Part shown: one piece after another, positions 43,767 through 52,404 of the stretch
Numbering within the stretch: position 1 is the first letter of the stretch
Layout: each line of letters begins with the position of its first letter
From: Candidatus Sumerlaeia bacterium
GTDB lineage: Bacteria; Sumerlaeota; Sumerlaeia; SLMS01; JAHLLQ01
NCBI GenBank assembly: GCA_028284075.1
Contig: JANQSL010000065.1
Span: 1-64,000 of the forward strand
Direction of reading: 5' to 3'
DNA: 64,000 nt
Position numbers and translations under genes: made by a program
Notes under the pieces: model-generated
What the model saw: only the letters and a program-made list of their open reading frames with translations
Told to the model about the DNA's origin: nothing
Databases searched by the model: none

Positions 43767-44560
43767 GAGAGGAGGGCTCCTTACGTCGGATCAGGTTCAT
43801 CGTTCAGTTTGGCGCCTGGTTCCAGGATTTCTTCGGAAGCAATATCCCAACAAATGTGCGACACTGGAAAAAGACTCCTCACTGCCGCCAGACAGAGTTG
43901 ACGGACGATTTTCTCAAGGATAATGGTCTGTTTTTCATCACTTTTTGCACCGTATCCGGCTCTGGTTCAGTTGGTGGAACGTCAGCATTCCAGACTCAAT
44001 GTCGCGGGTCTGGACCTCGTCACCCGTTTCACAAACACAAAAAAGTCGCGCTCAAAGGAGAAAGCCATTCACGACCAGTATCAAAAGCCTGACCGTCATG
44101 TCTTTCAACTTACTCCGCCAGCTTCCGCACTTACAATCCGGAGTACTGTGATCCGTTTTCCAGCCCCATCACGGAAGAAAAAACACAAATACTGTAACCT
44201 CTTCCATTGGATATCGCACAACCATTAACGGGTATGGTGTAGAGAGCAGAAACCAATACAATATTCCACATAATACTCTGTCTGTTCCAGAACCAAAACA
44301 TGACACTCCTATCGAAACATTCGACAATCCCCACACTTCCCGCACAGTTGTTGTGTCTTACCTGACGCTGCTTCATTGTTCATGTTAATTTATCTTAAGA
44401 ACATATCCTTTCTTCACTTTTAGGCGCACAATCAGTATCATCCATATTGTAAAATTAAAAACCATACGTGTAGCTTTAATGCGATGAGTTCCACTTGCCC
44501 GTGAAACTCGCTCGCTCTATCGAGACCGCGTTGTACACTTCACAAACAGAGGACGGAGTC
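43767..44560. other. Long AT-richer non-coding spacer containing a tRNA relic
   Basis: Nearly 800 bases with no convincing gene; the ORF-track frames here lack start sites and protein-like composition. It holds a decayed tRNA-Gly copy (43956-44031), and base composition becomes visibly more AT-rich from ~44140 to 44500 than in neighbouring genes, as in a promoter-bearing or decayed insertion region. The stretch just before 44561 should contain the promoter of the secreted protein gene. Confidence 0.6.
43956..44031 (+). pseudogene. Decayed full-length tRNA-Gly copy
   Basis: Exactly 76 bases that align without gaps to the tRNA-Gly at 41376. By hand count 54 of 76 positions match, including GTCAGC, CAATGTCGCGGGT and CGTCACCCG. 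Most changes are transitions. The acceptor and anticodon stems no longer pair (CCGGCTC against CACCCGT; TCAGC against ACTCA), while the T stem still nearly does. It is therefore a non-functional relic of a duplicated tRNA gene in the same orientation. Confidence 0.8.
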
Positions 44561-45349
44561 ATGAAGAAACTTGCACTCTTAACACTTGCACTTGGCGTTT
44601 CATCACTCGCCAGTGCACAACTCACCCTTCCGTTTACGGAGGACTTCGAATCCGGCAGCCCGAACGCTGCATGGGACACTAACACGCAAAGCAATTTCAA
44701 TAACGGTTGGGAACGCACCGGCAATTCAACTCTCTCCGCAGTCTCCAGTGACGTGGACTGGCGAGGCACCACTATCAACCCGCCTCCGAGCGGTGGCAGC
44801 TTCTTCGGCAAACTTGAGTTCGGAGCCACCGGCTTCGAAACAGTCTGGCGCATGCTCGGTGATGGCACAAATACGGACTACCAGGTCAGCGTCGATATAT
44901 ACGTTCCACTCATCAATGACGCCGACCAACCCGATGACTTCCTGTACCATGGCGTATATGCTTACCCGGTTGCACCCAGTGTGACCGGTGTTCGTGTCCA
45001 CAGTCATTTGAACGAGGCGGGTGGCAGTGTTCCCGCCCCTCGCTTCAGAGTCGAATCCACTGCTTTCAACCCTACACCTGCGGAGGGCTGGACAACCTGG
45101 GTTTTGAAGTTTGATCACACCAATCAAACAACCGAACTGGACGTGACGGGTGCTGTCAGCTTCAGCACCGGAGCACTCTCCACTCCCGATCTTCCCACAA
45201 CCGGCTCGGGTGTTGGTATCGGCATGTTCGTTGATGGCGACACGGTCGCCGCCGCCAACGGTATCAACGGGCCTCGTGATCTCTATTTCGACAACTTCGT
45301 CGTGACACCTCTGGGCAGCACGGATGTTGATGACTGGATGGTCTACTGA
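44561..45349 (+). CDS. Small secreted beta-rich protein with DDWMVY tail, unknown function
   Basis: 262 residues from the ATG at 44561 (GAGG 8 bases upstream). A signal peptide (MKKLALLTLALGVSSLASAQ) precedes a mature part beginning LTLPFTEDFESGSPNAAW, a jelly-roll/concanavalin-like opening seen in many secreted carbohydrate-binding or PEP-CTERM-type proteins. It is rich in Gly, Thr, Asp and Asn with regular beta-strand spacing (YQVSVDIYVPL, WTTWVLKFDHT, RDLYFDNFVVTP). No catalytic motif is seen. The end STDVDDWMVY shares the short tail of other exported proteins in the window. It is monocistronic, with a strong terminator, and lies between two tRNA-Gly relics. Confidence 0.85.
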   Translation: MKKLALLTLALGVSSLASAQLTLPFTEDFESGSPNAAWDTNTQSNFNNGWERTGNSTLSAVSSDVDWRGTTINPPPSGGSFFGKLEFGATGFETVWRMLGDGTNTDYQVSVDIYVPLINDADQPDDFLYHGVYAYPVAPSVTGVRVHSHLNEAGGSVPAPRFRVESTAFNPTPAEGWTTWVLKFDHTNQTTELDVTGAVSFSTGALSTPDLPTTGSGVGIGMFVDGDTVAAANGINGPRDLYFDNFVVTPLGSTDVDDWMVY

Positions 45350-45381
45350 GAATCGTCAGATAGTTATAATAGAGAGAACAG

Positions 45382-45418
45382 GAGCTGTTGCGAGAACCGC
45401 AACAGCTCTTCGTTTTTC
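45382..45418 (+). terminator. Rho-independent terminator after the secreted protein gene
   Basis: A perfect 11-bp stem GAGCTGTTGCG / CGCAACAGCTC with loop AGAAC is followed by TTCGTTTTT. It begins 33 bases after the stop codon. Confidence 0.95.
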
Positions 45419-45504
45419 ACTCGATTCTTCCCAACGTTGACACCGTCACCCGAGGGCATCACCTCTCCAAAGCGGTTGGATGACAAGACAACATGGAGAT
45501 TGGT

Positions 45505-45579
45505 CAGACCGCGTTTTCCAGAATACCATCACAACTTCCCGGATCAAGTGCGAGAGTTCAAACCCTGCCATTCGCTCCA
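45505..45579 (+). pseudogene. Probable second tRNA-Gly relic, 3' half best preserved
   Basis: From ACAACTTCCC through GCTCCA the sequence follows the 3' half of the tRNA-Gly at 41376 with one deletion and mainly transition differences (GAGTTCAAACCCTGCCATTCGCTCCA against GGGTTCGAGCCCCGTCACCCGCTCCA). The 5' half is barely recognisable. It keeps a T-arm-like element and CCA but no acceptor partner. It could be a decayed tRNA copy or an attachment-site duplicate left by an integrative element; no integrase is present. Confidence 0.55.
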
Positions 45580-45601
45580 CTGAATTTCTTCAGATCACTT
45601 T

Positions 45602-46918
45602 TCAATCGACGAGGAAAGCGTCAAGATCCACGTTCAGAGTGCACGAACCGGTTTCGTTGTTGTTGGTATAGGTACCCGAAGCGCTGCCAAGAATGGCAGG
45701 AGTTCCATTGCAGCTGAAATTATTGAACGTGATGGAATAACCGGTGACGGACGAATCCGTTTCGATGCCATAGCTTGTATTGTCAGTGACCGTGTTGTCA
45801 AAAACCACAAGATTGGGCGCCTCAACATCCACAAGAATTCCCCGGTTGCAGTCGAGGATCGTGTTTCCTGTCACACTGATGTTCTCAAGGGGATCCCCCA
45901 CCACGTTGAAGAGGTCGATGCGTATGCCATAGTTCGTGCAATGCCGAATATCGTTGTCTTCCACAAAAACGTCGTCTGTTCCCTCAATAATTTCAATTCC
46001 ATCGAGACAGTTTCGAACGGTATTATTGTGAATCCAGTTATTGGGTCCCGATTTGTCGTGAGTGGAACCCGTATTGCCAACTCCAATGGCCGATCGGTCT
46101 CCGTCAGTAATCGTGTTGAAGCGAATCTCGTTGGAGTACTCGTCTTCCCCATGAAGATCGATGGCATCTTCCGTGTTCTGATCAAGGTTATTGAGCTCAA
46201 CCAGGTTGTGGTGTGTTGAAAACTGCAAGAGGATGCCATGACGGATCACGGGTCCGATGGTGCAACCAGTCACCCAGTTGTTGTCGGACCCTGACTGCTG
46301 TATGGTTACTCCATAGCCCTCTCCTCCGCTGAGCGCTGTTGCGTTACGAATCGTGCAATCCTCAATTTTTATATGCCGACCGGTCCGAACAATGATGCCT
46401 CGTTCGCGAAACGTGTCGATTGTCACATCGTGAATGTGTATCCGCTCGGTGAGAGGGCCGGAGTTTAGTCCGATCTCCATAACGAAGCGGGGAGCTTCGG
46501 AACCATCGCTGTCAAAGGTCAGATTCGAAATCGTGATGTCACTGCTGCCTGCGGGAACCATCAGGGATTCTTCGCCGGTAACCGAGAAGCCCGCCCGGAT
46601 GATTGCTCCGGACTCCGACTGCCCCCGGATCGAAACACCCGAAACGGGATCTATTCTGGTGCCGATGTGATAAACGCCATCGGGAAAATAAACCTCATCT
46701 CCCGAGCTGGCCGCCGCAATGGCGGCATTGATGGCAACAGCATCGTCATCACTGTCGTTGCCAGGTGTGGCGTTATAGGGTGCGGCGGTAACATCAATTG
46801 TCGACCCCGTCACGCCCGCAGGCAGCTGGAATGTCATACTGAGCCCCGCATCCGGCGGTGTTCCACCTGATGCCGCAAGAGGAAGGGCTAACAGAAAGCA
46901 GAGGGGGCGCATATACAT
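45602..46918 (-). CDS. Secreted right-handed parallel beta-helix protein (NosD/pectate lyase-like)
   Basis: 438 residues with a signal peptide (PLCFLLALPLAASGG). The N-terminal block YNATPGNDSDDDAVAINAAIAAASSGDEVYFPDGVYHIG is the pectate-lyase-3-type opening. It is followed by many beta-helix coils (IEDCTIRNATAL, WVTGCTIGPVIRHGI, HNLVELNNLDQNTEDAIDL, VFVEDNDIRHCTNYGIRI), as in polysaccharide lyases, C5-epimerases and NosD-like proteins. No catalytic residues can be assigned with confidence. It ends NVDLDAFLVD, a weaker form of the shared C-terminal tail. It is the promoter-distal gene of the uronate locus and lies 71 bases from the esterase gene, with a perfect palindrome in the spacer. Confidence 0.88.
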   Translation of the reverse strand: MYMRPLCFLLALPLAASGGTPPDAGLSMTFQLPAGVTGSTIDVTAAPYNATPGNDSDDDAVAINAAIAAASSGDEVYFPDGVYHIGTRIDPVSGVSIRGQSESGAIIRAGFSVTGEESLMVPAGSSDITISNLTFDSDGSEAPRFVMEIGLNSGPLTERIHIHDVTIDTFRERGIIVRTGRHIKIEDCTIRNATALSGGEGYGVTIQQSGSDNNWVTGCTIGPVIRHGILLQFSTHHNLVELNNLDQNTEDAIDLHGEDEYSNEIRFNTITDGDRSAIGVGNTGSTHDKSGPNNWIHNNTVRNCLDGIEIIEGTDDVFVEDNDIRHCTNYGIRIDLFNVVGDPLENISVTGNTILDCNRGILVDVEAPNLVVFDNTVTDNTSYGIETDSSVTGYSITFNNFSCNGTPAILGSASGTYTNNNETGSCTLNVDLDAFLVD

Positions 46919-46924
46919 GGCAGA

Positions 46925-46938
46925 CTAACTCGAGTTAG
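46925..46938. promoter_or_regulatory. 14-bp perfect palindrome before the beta-helix gene
   Basis: CTAACTCGAGTTAG lies 6 bases upstream of the ATG at 46918 and overlaps the place where the ribosome site should be. It could act as an operator, or as a translational control hairpin with no loop. There is no other strong ribosome site. Confidence 0.4.
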
Positions 46939-46989
46939 ATTGATAATTGCGATATATTTCTCTTCCGTTCTCTCAAGGCAAGCGAATCT

Positions 46990-48516
46990 TTATCGCGATG
47001 GGACGGAAAGTTCGAACGGGGAGGCCGGCAAACCCGCACTGTTGCGAAGCGTCGTTTCAGGCCATGGCGCCCATGCATAGCGAACTGTCTGCGGCCGTGT
47101 GGATGCACTTAATGGAATGATTACCGTGCCACCATCGATCCTGCCCGTTACACTTTCACGGCGGCCATCTTCATGAACGAGAATGAATGCCGGCCCGGGG
47201 CTCTCTGCAGCCCTTAGACCTTCTCCCACATACCGAAATGCGATTTGCAGTTCATTCTCGTCCCACCACCGAACCTTTTCAGGCAAGGGACCGCTGTCGA
47301 CAAGGTTCTCTCCATAAACACGCGACAGAGCCAGCAATGCGAATCGGCGCGCAACTTCACGTTTGTCAGGCGGATGAATATCGTTGAAGGTGCCGGTATC
47401 GATGGACACAACCATCCCACTGTTGATCAACTTTTTTTCCAGCTGCCGTTGCACGTCTCGCATCTTCGGCCAGGACGAATTGTTGTAACCGGGCAGTTGC
47501 ACATAAAAGAAGGGCAAGTCCGGTCGGTCCCAACGGTCACGCCAGGATCCAATCATCGTTTCGAACAAGGGAGTGTACAGGTCAGGCGCCTGTGCATTGG
47601 ACTCACCCTGGTACCACAAAATACCGCGAATGGCGAAGGGCATCAGCGGCTCCATCATTTTCTCGTACAAATAACCGGGGCGAAACGGATGCTCAGGCAG
47701 AGGCGGAGGTTCTTCATTTCTTTGTTGAGCCGTCTCCGCCGCCTCGAGCCACGCGGAGAGATTCGAACGAGCGCGCTTTTCCACCGAGCTATTGGGGCTT
47801 CTCAGGTCTTTCCACATCTCAACGATCATACCGAGCTGAGGATGATCTGCCATGGTTTCACGAGGAGTCCATGCCTGCGCTGGTGACGCTCCAACGCCGT
47901 TTGAGATCAACCCAACGGGTACATCGAGATCCCGCTGCAAACGTTGAGCAAAAAAAAAGGCGACGGCACTGAACTCACGGATGGTTTCAGAGTTACAGGG
48001 AACCCACCCGATGGCCTGAGCATATTCATCCTCCGCCATGCGCCGAAGCTGCTCGCTCGTATACGAATCACGGCTCGACACCTTGTAGTCCATCATGAAC
48101 AGTCGGATATTAGGGAAGCTTGCGCGAGCGGCGATGCCATGACCCTCGACGTGTTCACGGATTTTGAAGCGCATGTTGGACTGCCCGGAACAGAGCCATA
48201 CTTCACCGATCAACACATCGTCGAGTACCACCTCGGCTTCGTCACTGCTGACCGTCATCGTGTGCGGACCACCGGCTTCGAATGACGGGAGTATCATGCT
48301 CCACTCACCGTCTGAACCCGCGGTTACTGATGATGAAACGCCTGCGAATTCAACCCGCACCTCCACGTCAGGCGCGGCTTTTCCCCACACGGGAATCTCC
48401 ATATCCCGCTGAAGCACCATATGATCGGTGAAGACAATCGGCATCTCCAGAGTGTCGGCCGCCACGGTGGTAAAGAGCAAAACCGGAAGAACTGACAGAA
48501 GTTTCATCGTCGTCAT
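46990..48516 (-). CDS. Sialate O-acetylesterase-like carbohydrate esterase (SASA/SGNH fold)
   Basis: 508 residues from the ATG at 48516 (GAAGGAG 5 bases upstream); the ORF-track start runs into the upstream gene. A signal peptide (LLSVLPVLLFTTVAAD) precedes an N-terminal beta-domain (~25-115: FTDHMVLQRDMEIPVWGKA). The SGNH esterase core has the nucleophile Ser in VWLCSGQSNMRF, ILWYQGESNA (oxyanion block) and catalytic Asp-His in NDIHPPDK. Such enzymes remove O-acetyl groups from sugars. In this locus it probably deacetylates the target polyuronate or its oligosaccharides so that lyases can act. Its stop lies 71 bases before the beta-helix gene start. Confidence 0.93.
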   Translation of the reverse strand: MTTMKLLSVLPVLLFTTVAADTLEMPIVFTDHMVLQRDMEIPVWGKAAPDVEVRVEFAGVSSSVTAGSDGEWSMILPSFEAGGPHTMTVSSDEAEVVLDDVLIGEVWLCSGQSNMRFKIREHVEGHGIAARASFPNIRLFMMDYKVSSRDSYTSEQLRRMAEDEYAQAIGWVPCNSETIREFSAVAFFFAQRLQRDLDVPVGLISNGVGASPAQAWTPRETMADHPQLGMIVEMWKDLRSPNSSVEKRARSNLSAWLEAAETAQQRNEEPPPLPEHPFRPGYLYEKMMEPLMPFAIRGILWYQGESNAQAPDLYTPLFETMIGSWRDRWDRPDLPFFYVQLPGYNNSSWPKMRDVQRQLEKKLINSGMVVSIDTGTFNDIHPPDKREVARRFALLALSRVYGENLVDSGPLPEKVRWWDENELQIAFRYVGEGLRAAESPGPAFILVHEDGRRESVTGRIDGGTVIIPLSASTRPQTVRYAWAPWPETTLRNSAGLPASPFELSVPSR

Positions 48517-48541
48517 ATATTCTCCTTCAGTGAATGAACTA

Positions 48542-50827
48542 TCAATGGAGTATCCAGCCGGACGACGGCTCACCAAGTTGTTGAAACGGACTGAAAAGCT
48601 GAATCTCCGTTATACTGTTCCACTGATTGACTGAATTTCCATGTCCCACAAGTTGTACGAATCTTGCCGGACCTCCAACAAAGTAGTTTGGCTCCGGATC
48701 AAGCGATACGCCGCCGCTTTCCGCTGTCAGCGCAGTTCTCCACACGGACCCGTCATTGGAAAGCCTCACCGTGTAGCGGCTGGAACGCTGATCCCCCTGA
48801 TACCAGGCAAGGTCGATGCGATTGACGGGCACAATTCCTCCCAAATCCAGGGTAATGGCCTCGCCGTCTCCTTCGGCCGACCACCGCGTGTCGGGGTCAT
48901 CATCAAGTACGTTATCGGCGACGTTCGGCTCCTGCGCGCTCGTTGCAGTCACGCCACTCACGACATGCTGCGCCTGCGGAAGATGACCAACAAAGAAAAC
49001 ATGCGATGGAACTGGAAAAGAAAGTCCACCGACGGCCTTAAGCATACCCGTGAGCTCATAGGTCCCGAAGGGTACGCCATTCCAGATATAAGAAAACGGT
49101 ACGTTGCCTGTTGTTCCGACTTCACCATTCTGGTTACTGAAAACAACGGATTCGAGAGCGCCCTCAACAGAAGATGAAAGCTCCAGTTCGATTGGAATAT
49201 CCGAACCGGGCTCGAAGACGCCGTTGCGGACGGGAGACTGAAACCGGCCGGACAATCCTCCTCGAATCACGTCCCACTGAGCCTTTGCCTCCGGAATCCA
49301 TTCCGGCTCGCTGCCAAGGCGTAAAGACAGCTGAGCCTCAAAGAGCGACTCTGGAACGACGGGCGTTCCATAAGACTCCAGAAGACCAAGATGATCCTCA
49401 TTGAAAGTTGTTCCGTTCCCGTGAAATCCGATAATGATGGGATTCAGATAGCGGTCTCGGGAGTTGGGATTGCTTCGCCAGAAATCGTAGTTGGAAACGG
49501 GCGTATTCGTATTGTTGAAATTCCACAGCGTAAAATCGCGAAGATGGTTAGGCATGCCAACCAACGGACCACCACTGCGGCCATATCGCAGCCCCCCGGT
49601 GACACAGTCCATAAGCGTGGCATGGGGCGTTCCTGAATGCGAATCCCAGGACGAATCGTTGTTATACTCGTATCGCCAGTAAACCGTCGATGCGCTTTGA
49701 TATCCCATTCCGGGGCCATGCCAGTGAGAGGCCAGGTCACAGCTGAGGCCAACCAGAACGCCGGTCCCACGACGAGTGTGAATGGAATGGTGTCCTGGAT
49801 TTCCCTCCAGAATCGTATGCAGGATGGTAAAATCAGAACAACTGTCCATGTAGATGCCGTAGTTCCAATCGGTAAACCGGCAACGTCTAATCCATCCATT
49901 CACGACACGGTCGAGCCTCAGTGCACTCCAGCCTCCATCGTCGAGAGCGCTGCGGTGATGCACAAAATCACCTTTCCAGTTTCCAACAAACGCGATATCC
50001 TCGAATCCGACTTCCTCGATAAATGCATATTCTCGAATTTGCCAGTCGAGACTTGAGTCGATTTCAACGTGAATCGGTTCGAAAAACGTGACTGTATTTC
50101 CGTCGACTGATTCGACCTTGTGTCGTTCGCGAACCTGAATGCCGTCATTAAAGAGACGCTCCCAGGAGGCGTCGGCAGTGTAGGGCGTCAGAAAGGACGG
50201 CGTTGCATTCGGATCGGAGAGATAAAGCGTGACCCAATCATCCGGCTCAATGGATATCGCGCTTTCAACCGTTACCGATCGTGTCTCGCGTTGTGAATCA
50301 TCCGTAATCGTGGTAATCGACGGCTCTGACGTATTGAGAGGAAGGACTCGCAGAACAAACGGTGTGGATGACAAACTGTCGGGGTTGGATGGCTCGAAAT
50401 TCTTTTCCATAAAAAGCTCGGTTCCACCAGGAAACATTCCACTGCCGCGAAAAACAATGTTTCCGTTGCGAATCAGAATGGTGGATCCCACATCAGACAA
50501 TGTGTTAAGATGGAATCGGCCGGGTGGAAAAAAAACAACTCCTGAGCCATTCGATTCAGCGGCATCGATGGCGGCCTCAATGGCGATGCGGTCTGACAAA
50601 CCATCGTTGGCAACTGCACCGTAGTCCGTCACGTCAAACACTGTATGCCCGACATCGGGAATCGACACTTCACTTTTTCGATACCCGGCATGGGAGAAAT
50701 CCGAGAGAAGTGGCTCCGTGCCACCGGCTCGCGCCTCAACGAAATCCTCCCACGCAGGAGTTTGCGCAATCACTCCATTTGCCAGGAGCAGTGCTGACAT
50801 ACAGGTCACCCAACGCAAACTCAGCAT
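48542..50827 (-). CDS. Secreted pectate-lyase-3/DUF4955-like beta-helix protein with C-terminal F5/8-type (CBM32) domain
   Basis: 761 residues from the ATG at 50827 (AGGAGG 7 bases upstream, signal VTCMSALLLANGVIAQ). Residues ~60-130 show VFDVTDYGAVANDGLSDRIAIEAAID...VVFFPPGRF, the pectate lyase superfamily opening. Beta-helix coils follow to ~430, then a block NHLRDFTLWNFN...NYDFWR...IIIGFHGNG...LESYGTPVVPESLFEAQL that also occurs in the partial gene at 63509. The C-terminus has a galactose-binding-like F5/8 type C domain (VADNVLDDDPDTRWSAEGDGEAITLDLGG...VRFVQL-type end) and the tail EPSSGWILH. It is probably a polysaccharide lyase or glycanase acting on the polyuronate outside the cell; the activity itself is not proven by motif. 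Confidence 0.88.
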   Translation of the reverse strand: MLSLRWVTCMSALLLANGVIAQTPAWEDFVEARAGGTEPLLSDFSHAGYRKSEVSIPDVGHTVFDVTDYGAVANDGLSDRIAIEAAIDAAESNGSGVVFFPPGRFHLNTLSDVGSTILIRNGNIVFRGSGMFPGGTELFMEKNFEPSNPDSLSSTPFVLRVLPLNTSEPSITTITDDSQRETRSVTVESAISIEPDDWVTLYLSDPNATPSFLTPYTADASWERLFNDGIQVRERHKVESVDGNTVTFFEPIHVEIDSSLDWQIREYAFIEEVGFEDIAFVGNWKGDFVHHRSALDDGGWSALRLDRVVNGWIRRCRFTDWNYGIYMDSCSDFTILHTILEGNPGHHSIHTRRGTGVLVGLSCDLASHWHGPGMGYQSASTVYWRYEYNNDSSWDSHSGTPHATLMDCVTGGLRYGRSGGPLVGMPNHLRDFTLWNFNNTNTPVSNYDFWRSNPNSRDRYLNPIIIGFHGNGTTFNEDHLGLLESYGTPVVPESLFEAQLSLRLGSEPEWIPEAKAQWDVIRGGLSGRFQSPVRNGVFEPGSDIPIELELSSSVEGALESVVFSNQNGEVGTTGNVPFSYIWNGVPFGTYELTGMLKAVGGLSFPVPSHVFFVGHLPQAQHVVSGVTATSAQEPNVADNVLDDDPDTRWSAEGDGEAITLDLGGIVPVNRIDLAWYQGDQRSSRYTVRLSNDGSVWRTALTAESGGVSLDPEPNYFVGGPARFVQLVGHGNSVNQWNSITEIQLFSPFQQLGEPSSGWILH

Positions 50828-50831
50828 TCTC

Positions 50832-51731
50832 CTACCTCCTCTTCCATGGTGGTCTGTCCGGAAGCCCCCCGAGAAATTCGGAAACAAGGGTGTCTTCGTA
50901 TGCCCCTCTGTATGTTCCTTTCCTGAATCGTGGAAGCACTTCCTGGTGAAACAGTTCCCAGCAGTCGTCCTCGGCGTCCGGACAAATCGGATAAAAAGCG
51001 AGACCATTGATGCGGGCCGCCTTCAAATCGCCAGGTGCATCACCGATCATCAGGATTTTGTCTCCCTCATAGTGCGGCTTTGCTGTCACGGCCAGAATCT
51101 CGTCCTTCTTTCCCATTTCCTGGCCCGCGATCATCCTGACATGTGAGGCAATGTTGTGCTCCGCCCATTCACGTTCAAGAGCCTCGCAGGGAGTGGCACT
51201 CACAACCACAATGTCGGCAAACTCACCTGCAGAATCAAGCGACGGCCGAAGGTTGGGAAAAGGTGGCACACCAGTCACGATATCCGCAACAAACGCATTC
51301 ACTGCAAGGCTCCAGTCCATGACACGTTGCAGTTCGATGCGAGCGGATTCACTTGCAGCACCCTTGATCGCTTTCTCGAGCGAGGGGTTGCCGGGCTTCG
51401 GCTCGCTCCCGATCCATGCACGAAAGTGGGGAAGATCCGGAATCCTCGCACCGCGCTTTGCGACCTCGGGCCGCTCAGCGAGCAACTCAAGGGATTTGAT
51501 AATGGCGGGAAATCGGTTCATCCCGCGCCATTGAGAGTAAAGGTTCACAAACTCCCACGATTGACGAGCGTACTTGGCAACGGGTTGAAGTCCAAAGTAC
51601 TTAATGAAATTTGGCGCAAAGCACTCCTTGTGCTTGATCTCCATACTGTCAAAAGCACAGCCGTCGGAATCGATTCCAATATAGAATTCCTGCTTGGCAT
51701 TAAAGGATTCCAGCGCTGGATGTACAGACAT
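50832..51731 (-). CDS. HAD-superfamily hydrolase
   Basis: 299 residues. HAD motif I appears as YIGIDSDGCAFDSM (DxDG, so the nucleophile Asp is kept), motif II as VVVSATP, and motif IV as ILMIGDAPGDLKAA. A large helical cap region lies between ~40 and 170. Probably a phosphatase or phosphonatase-like enzyme acting on a small sugar phosphate. It lies between the KDPG aldolase gene (22-base gap) and the secreted lyase gene (4-base gap), so it is co-expressed with uronate catabolism. The precise substrate cannot be deduced. GGGAG lies 9 bases before the ATG. Confidence 0.85.
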   Translation of the reverse strand: MSVHPALESFNAKQEFYIGIDSDGCAFDSMEIKHKECFAPNFIKYFGLQPVAKYARQSWEFVNLYSQWRGMNRFPAIIKSLELLAERPEVAKRGARIPDLPHFRAWIGSEPKPGNPSLEKAIKGAASESARIELQRVMDWSLAVNAFVADIVTGVPPFPNLRPSLDSAGEFADIVVVSATPCEALEREWAEHNIASHVRMIAGQEMGKKDEILAVTAKPHYEGDKILMIGDAPGDLKAARINGLAFYPICPDAEDDCWELFHQEVLPRFRKGTYRGAYEDTLVSEFLGGLPDRPPWKRR

Positions 51732-51753
51732 TCAAAAAGACTCCCGTCAAAAA

Positions 51754-52401
51754 TCAAACCTGGTGGCGGGTGTGCTGCACAATGGCAACAGCTTCCCGGG
51801 CAAGCGCTTCGATTGTCCTCCAGTCCTTTGCCTCAACGAGAGACGGAGCAACCATCCAGCTTCCTCCCACAGCCGTGACTGCCGGTTCCTCAAGATATCG
51901 TGCAAGGTTCTCCGCAGTAATGCCGCCCGTCGGAATGAACTGAAGCCCGCGGTGACGATAGGGTGCGTACATTGCCTTGAGCATCCCAACCCCTCCGAGT
52001 GGCTCCGCCGGAAAGAACTTCAGAGTTGTGCAATCAGCCTGAAGAGCGGCTTCGACATCGCTGGGTGTGGCAACACCGGGAAGAAACGGAAGCCCGACTT
52101 CCTTTGCTCTTTCAATAATGACGGAATTCAAACCAGGAGCCACCGCGAAACTGGCCCCCGCTTCCTTCGCGGTTTGAACGTCCTTCGGTGTTGTAACGGT
52201 TCCGGCGCCGACAAGGAACTCCGGAAATTCTGAGGCTGCCAGCTCCAGTGCATCCTTTGCGGCATCCGTACGGAGTGTGATTTCGGCACAGGGAAGTTCA
52301 GCCCGCAGCAACGCCTCACAGAGCGGGACGACATCATGGGAGCGACCAATGGCCACGACGGGAATGATACGGATCGCCGCGAGGCGTTCATCGACATTCA
52401 T
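51754..52401 (-). CDS. eda: 2-dehydro-3-deoxy-phosphogluconate (KDPG) aldolase
   Basis: Cleaves KDPG to pyruvate and glyceraldehyde-3-phosphate. 215 residues, the normal class I KDPG/KHG aldolase size. Motifs: IIPVVAIG, CAEITLRTDAA with the catalytic Glu, FLVGAGTVTTPKDVQ, FPGV-type LPGVATPSDVE, and TTLKFFPAEPLGG with the Schiff-base Lys, then FIPTGGITAENL. It lies 3 bases after the KDG kinase gene, completing the kinase-aldolase pair for lyase-derived uronates. Confidence 0.95.
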   Translation of the reverse strand: MNVDERLAAIRIIPVVAIGRSHDVVPLCEALLRAELPCAEITLRTDAAKDALELAASEFPEFLVGAGTVTTPKDVQTAKEAGASFAVAPGLNSVIIERAKEVGLPFLPGVATPSDVEAALQADCTTLKFFPAEPLGGVGMLKAMYAPYRHRGLQFIPTGGITAENLARYLEEPAVTAVGGSWMVAPSLVEAKDWRTIEALAREAVAIVQHTRHQV

Positions 52402-52404
52402 GAA

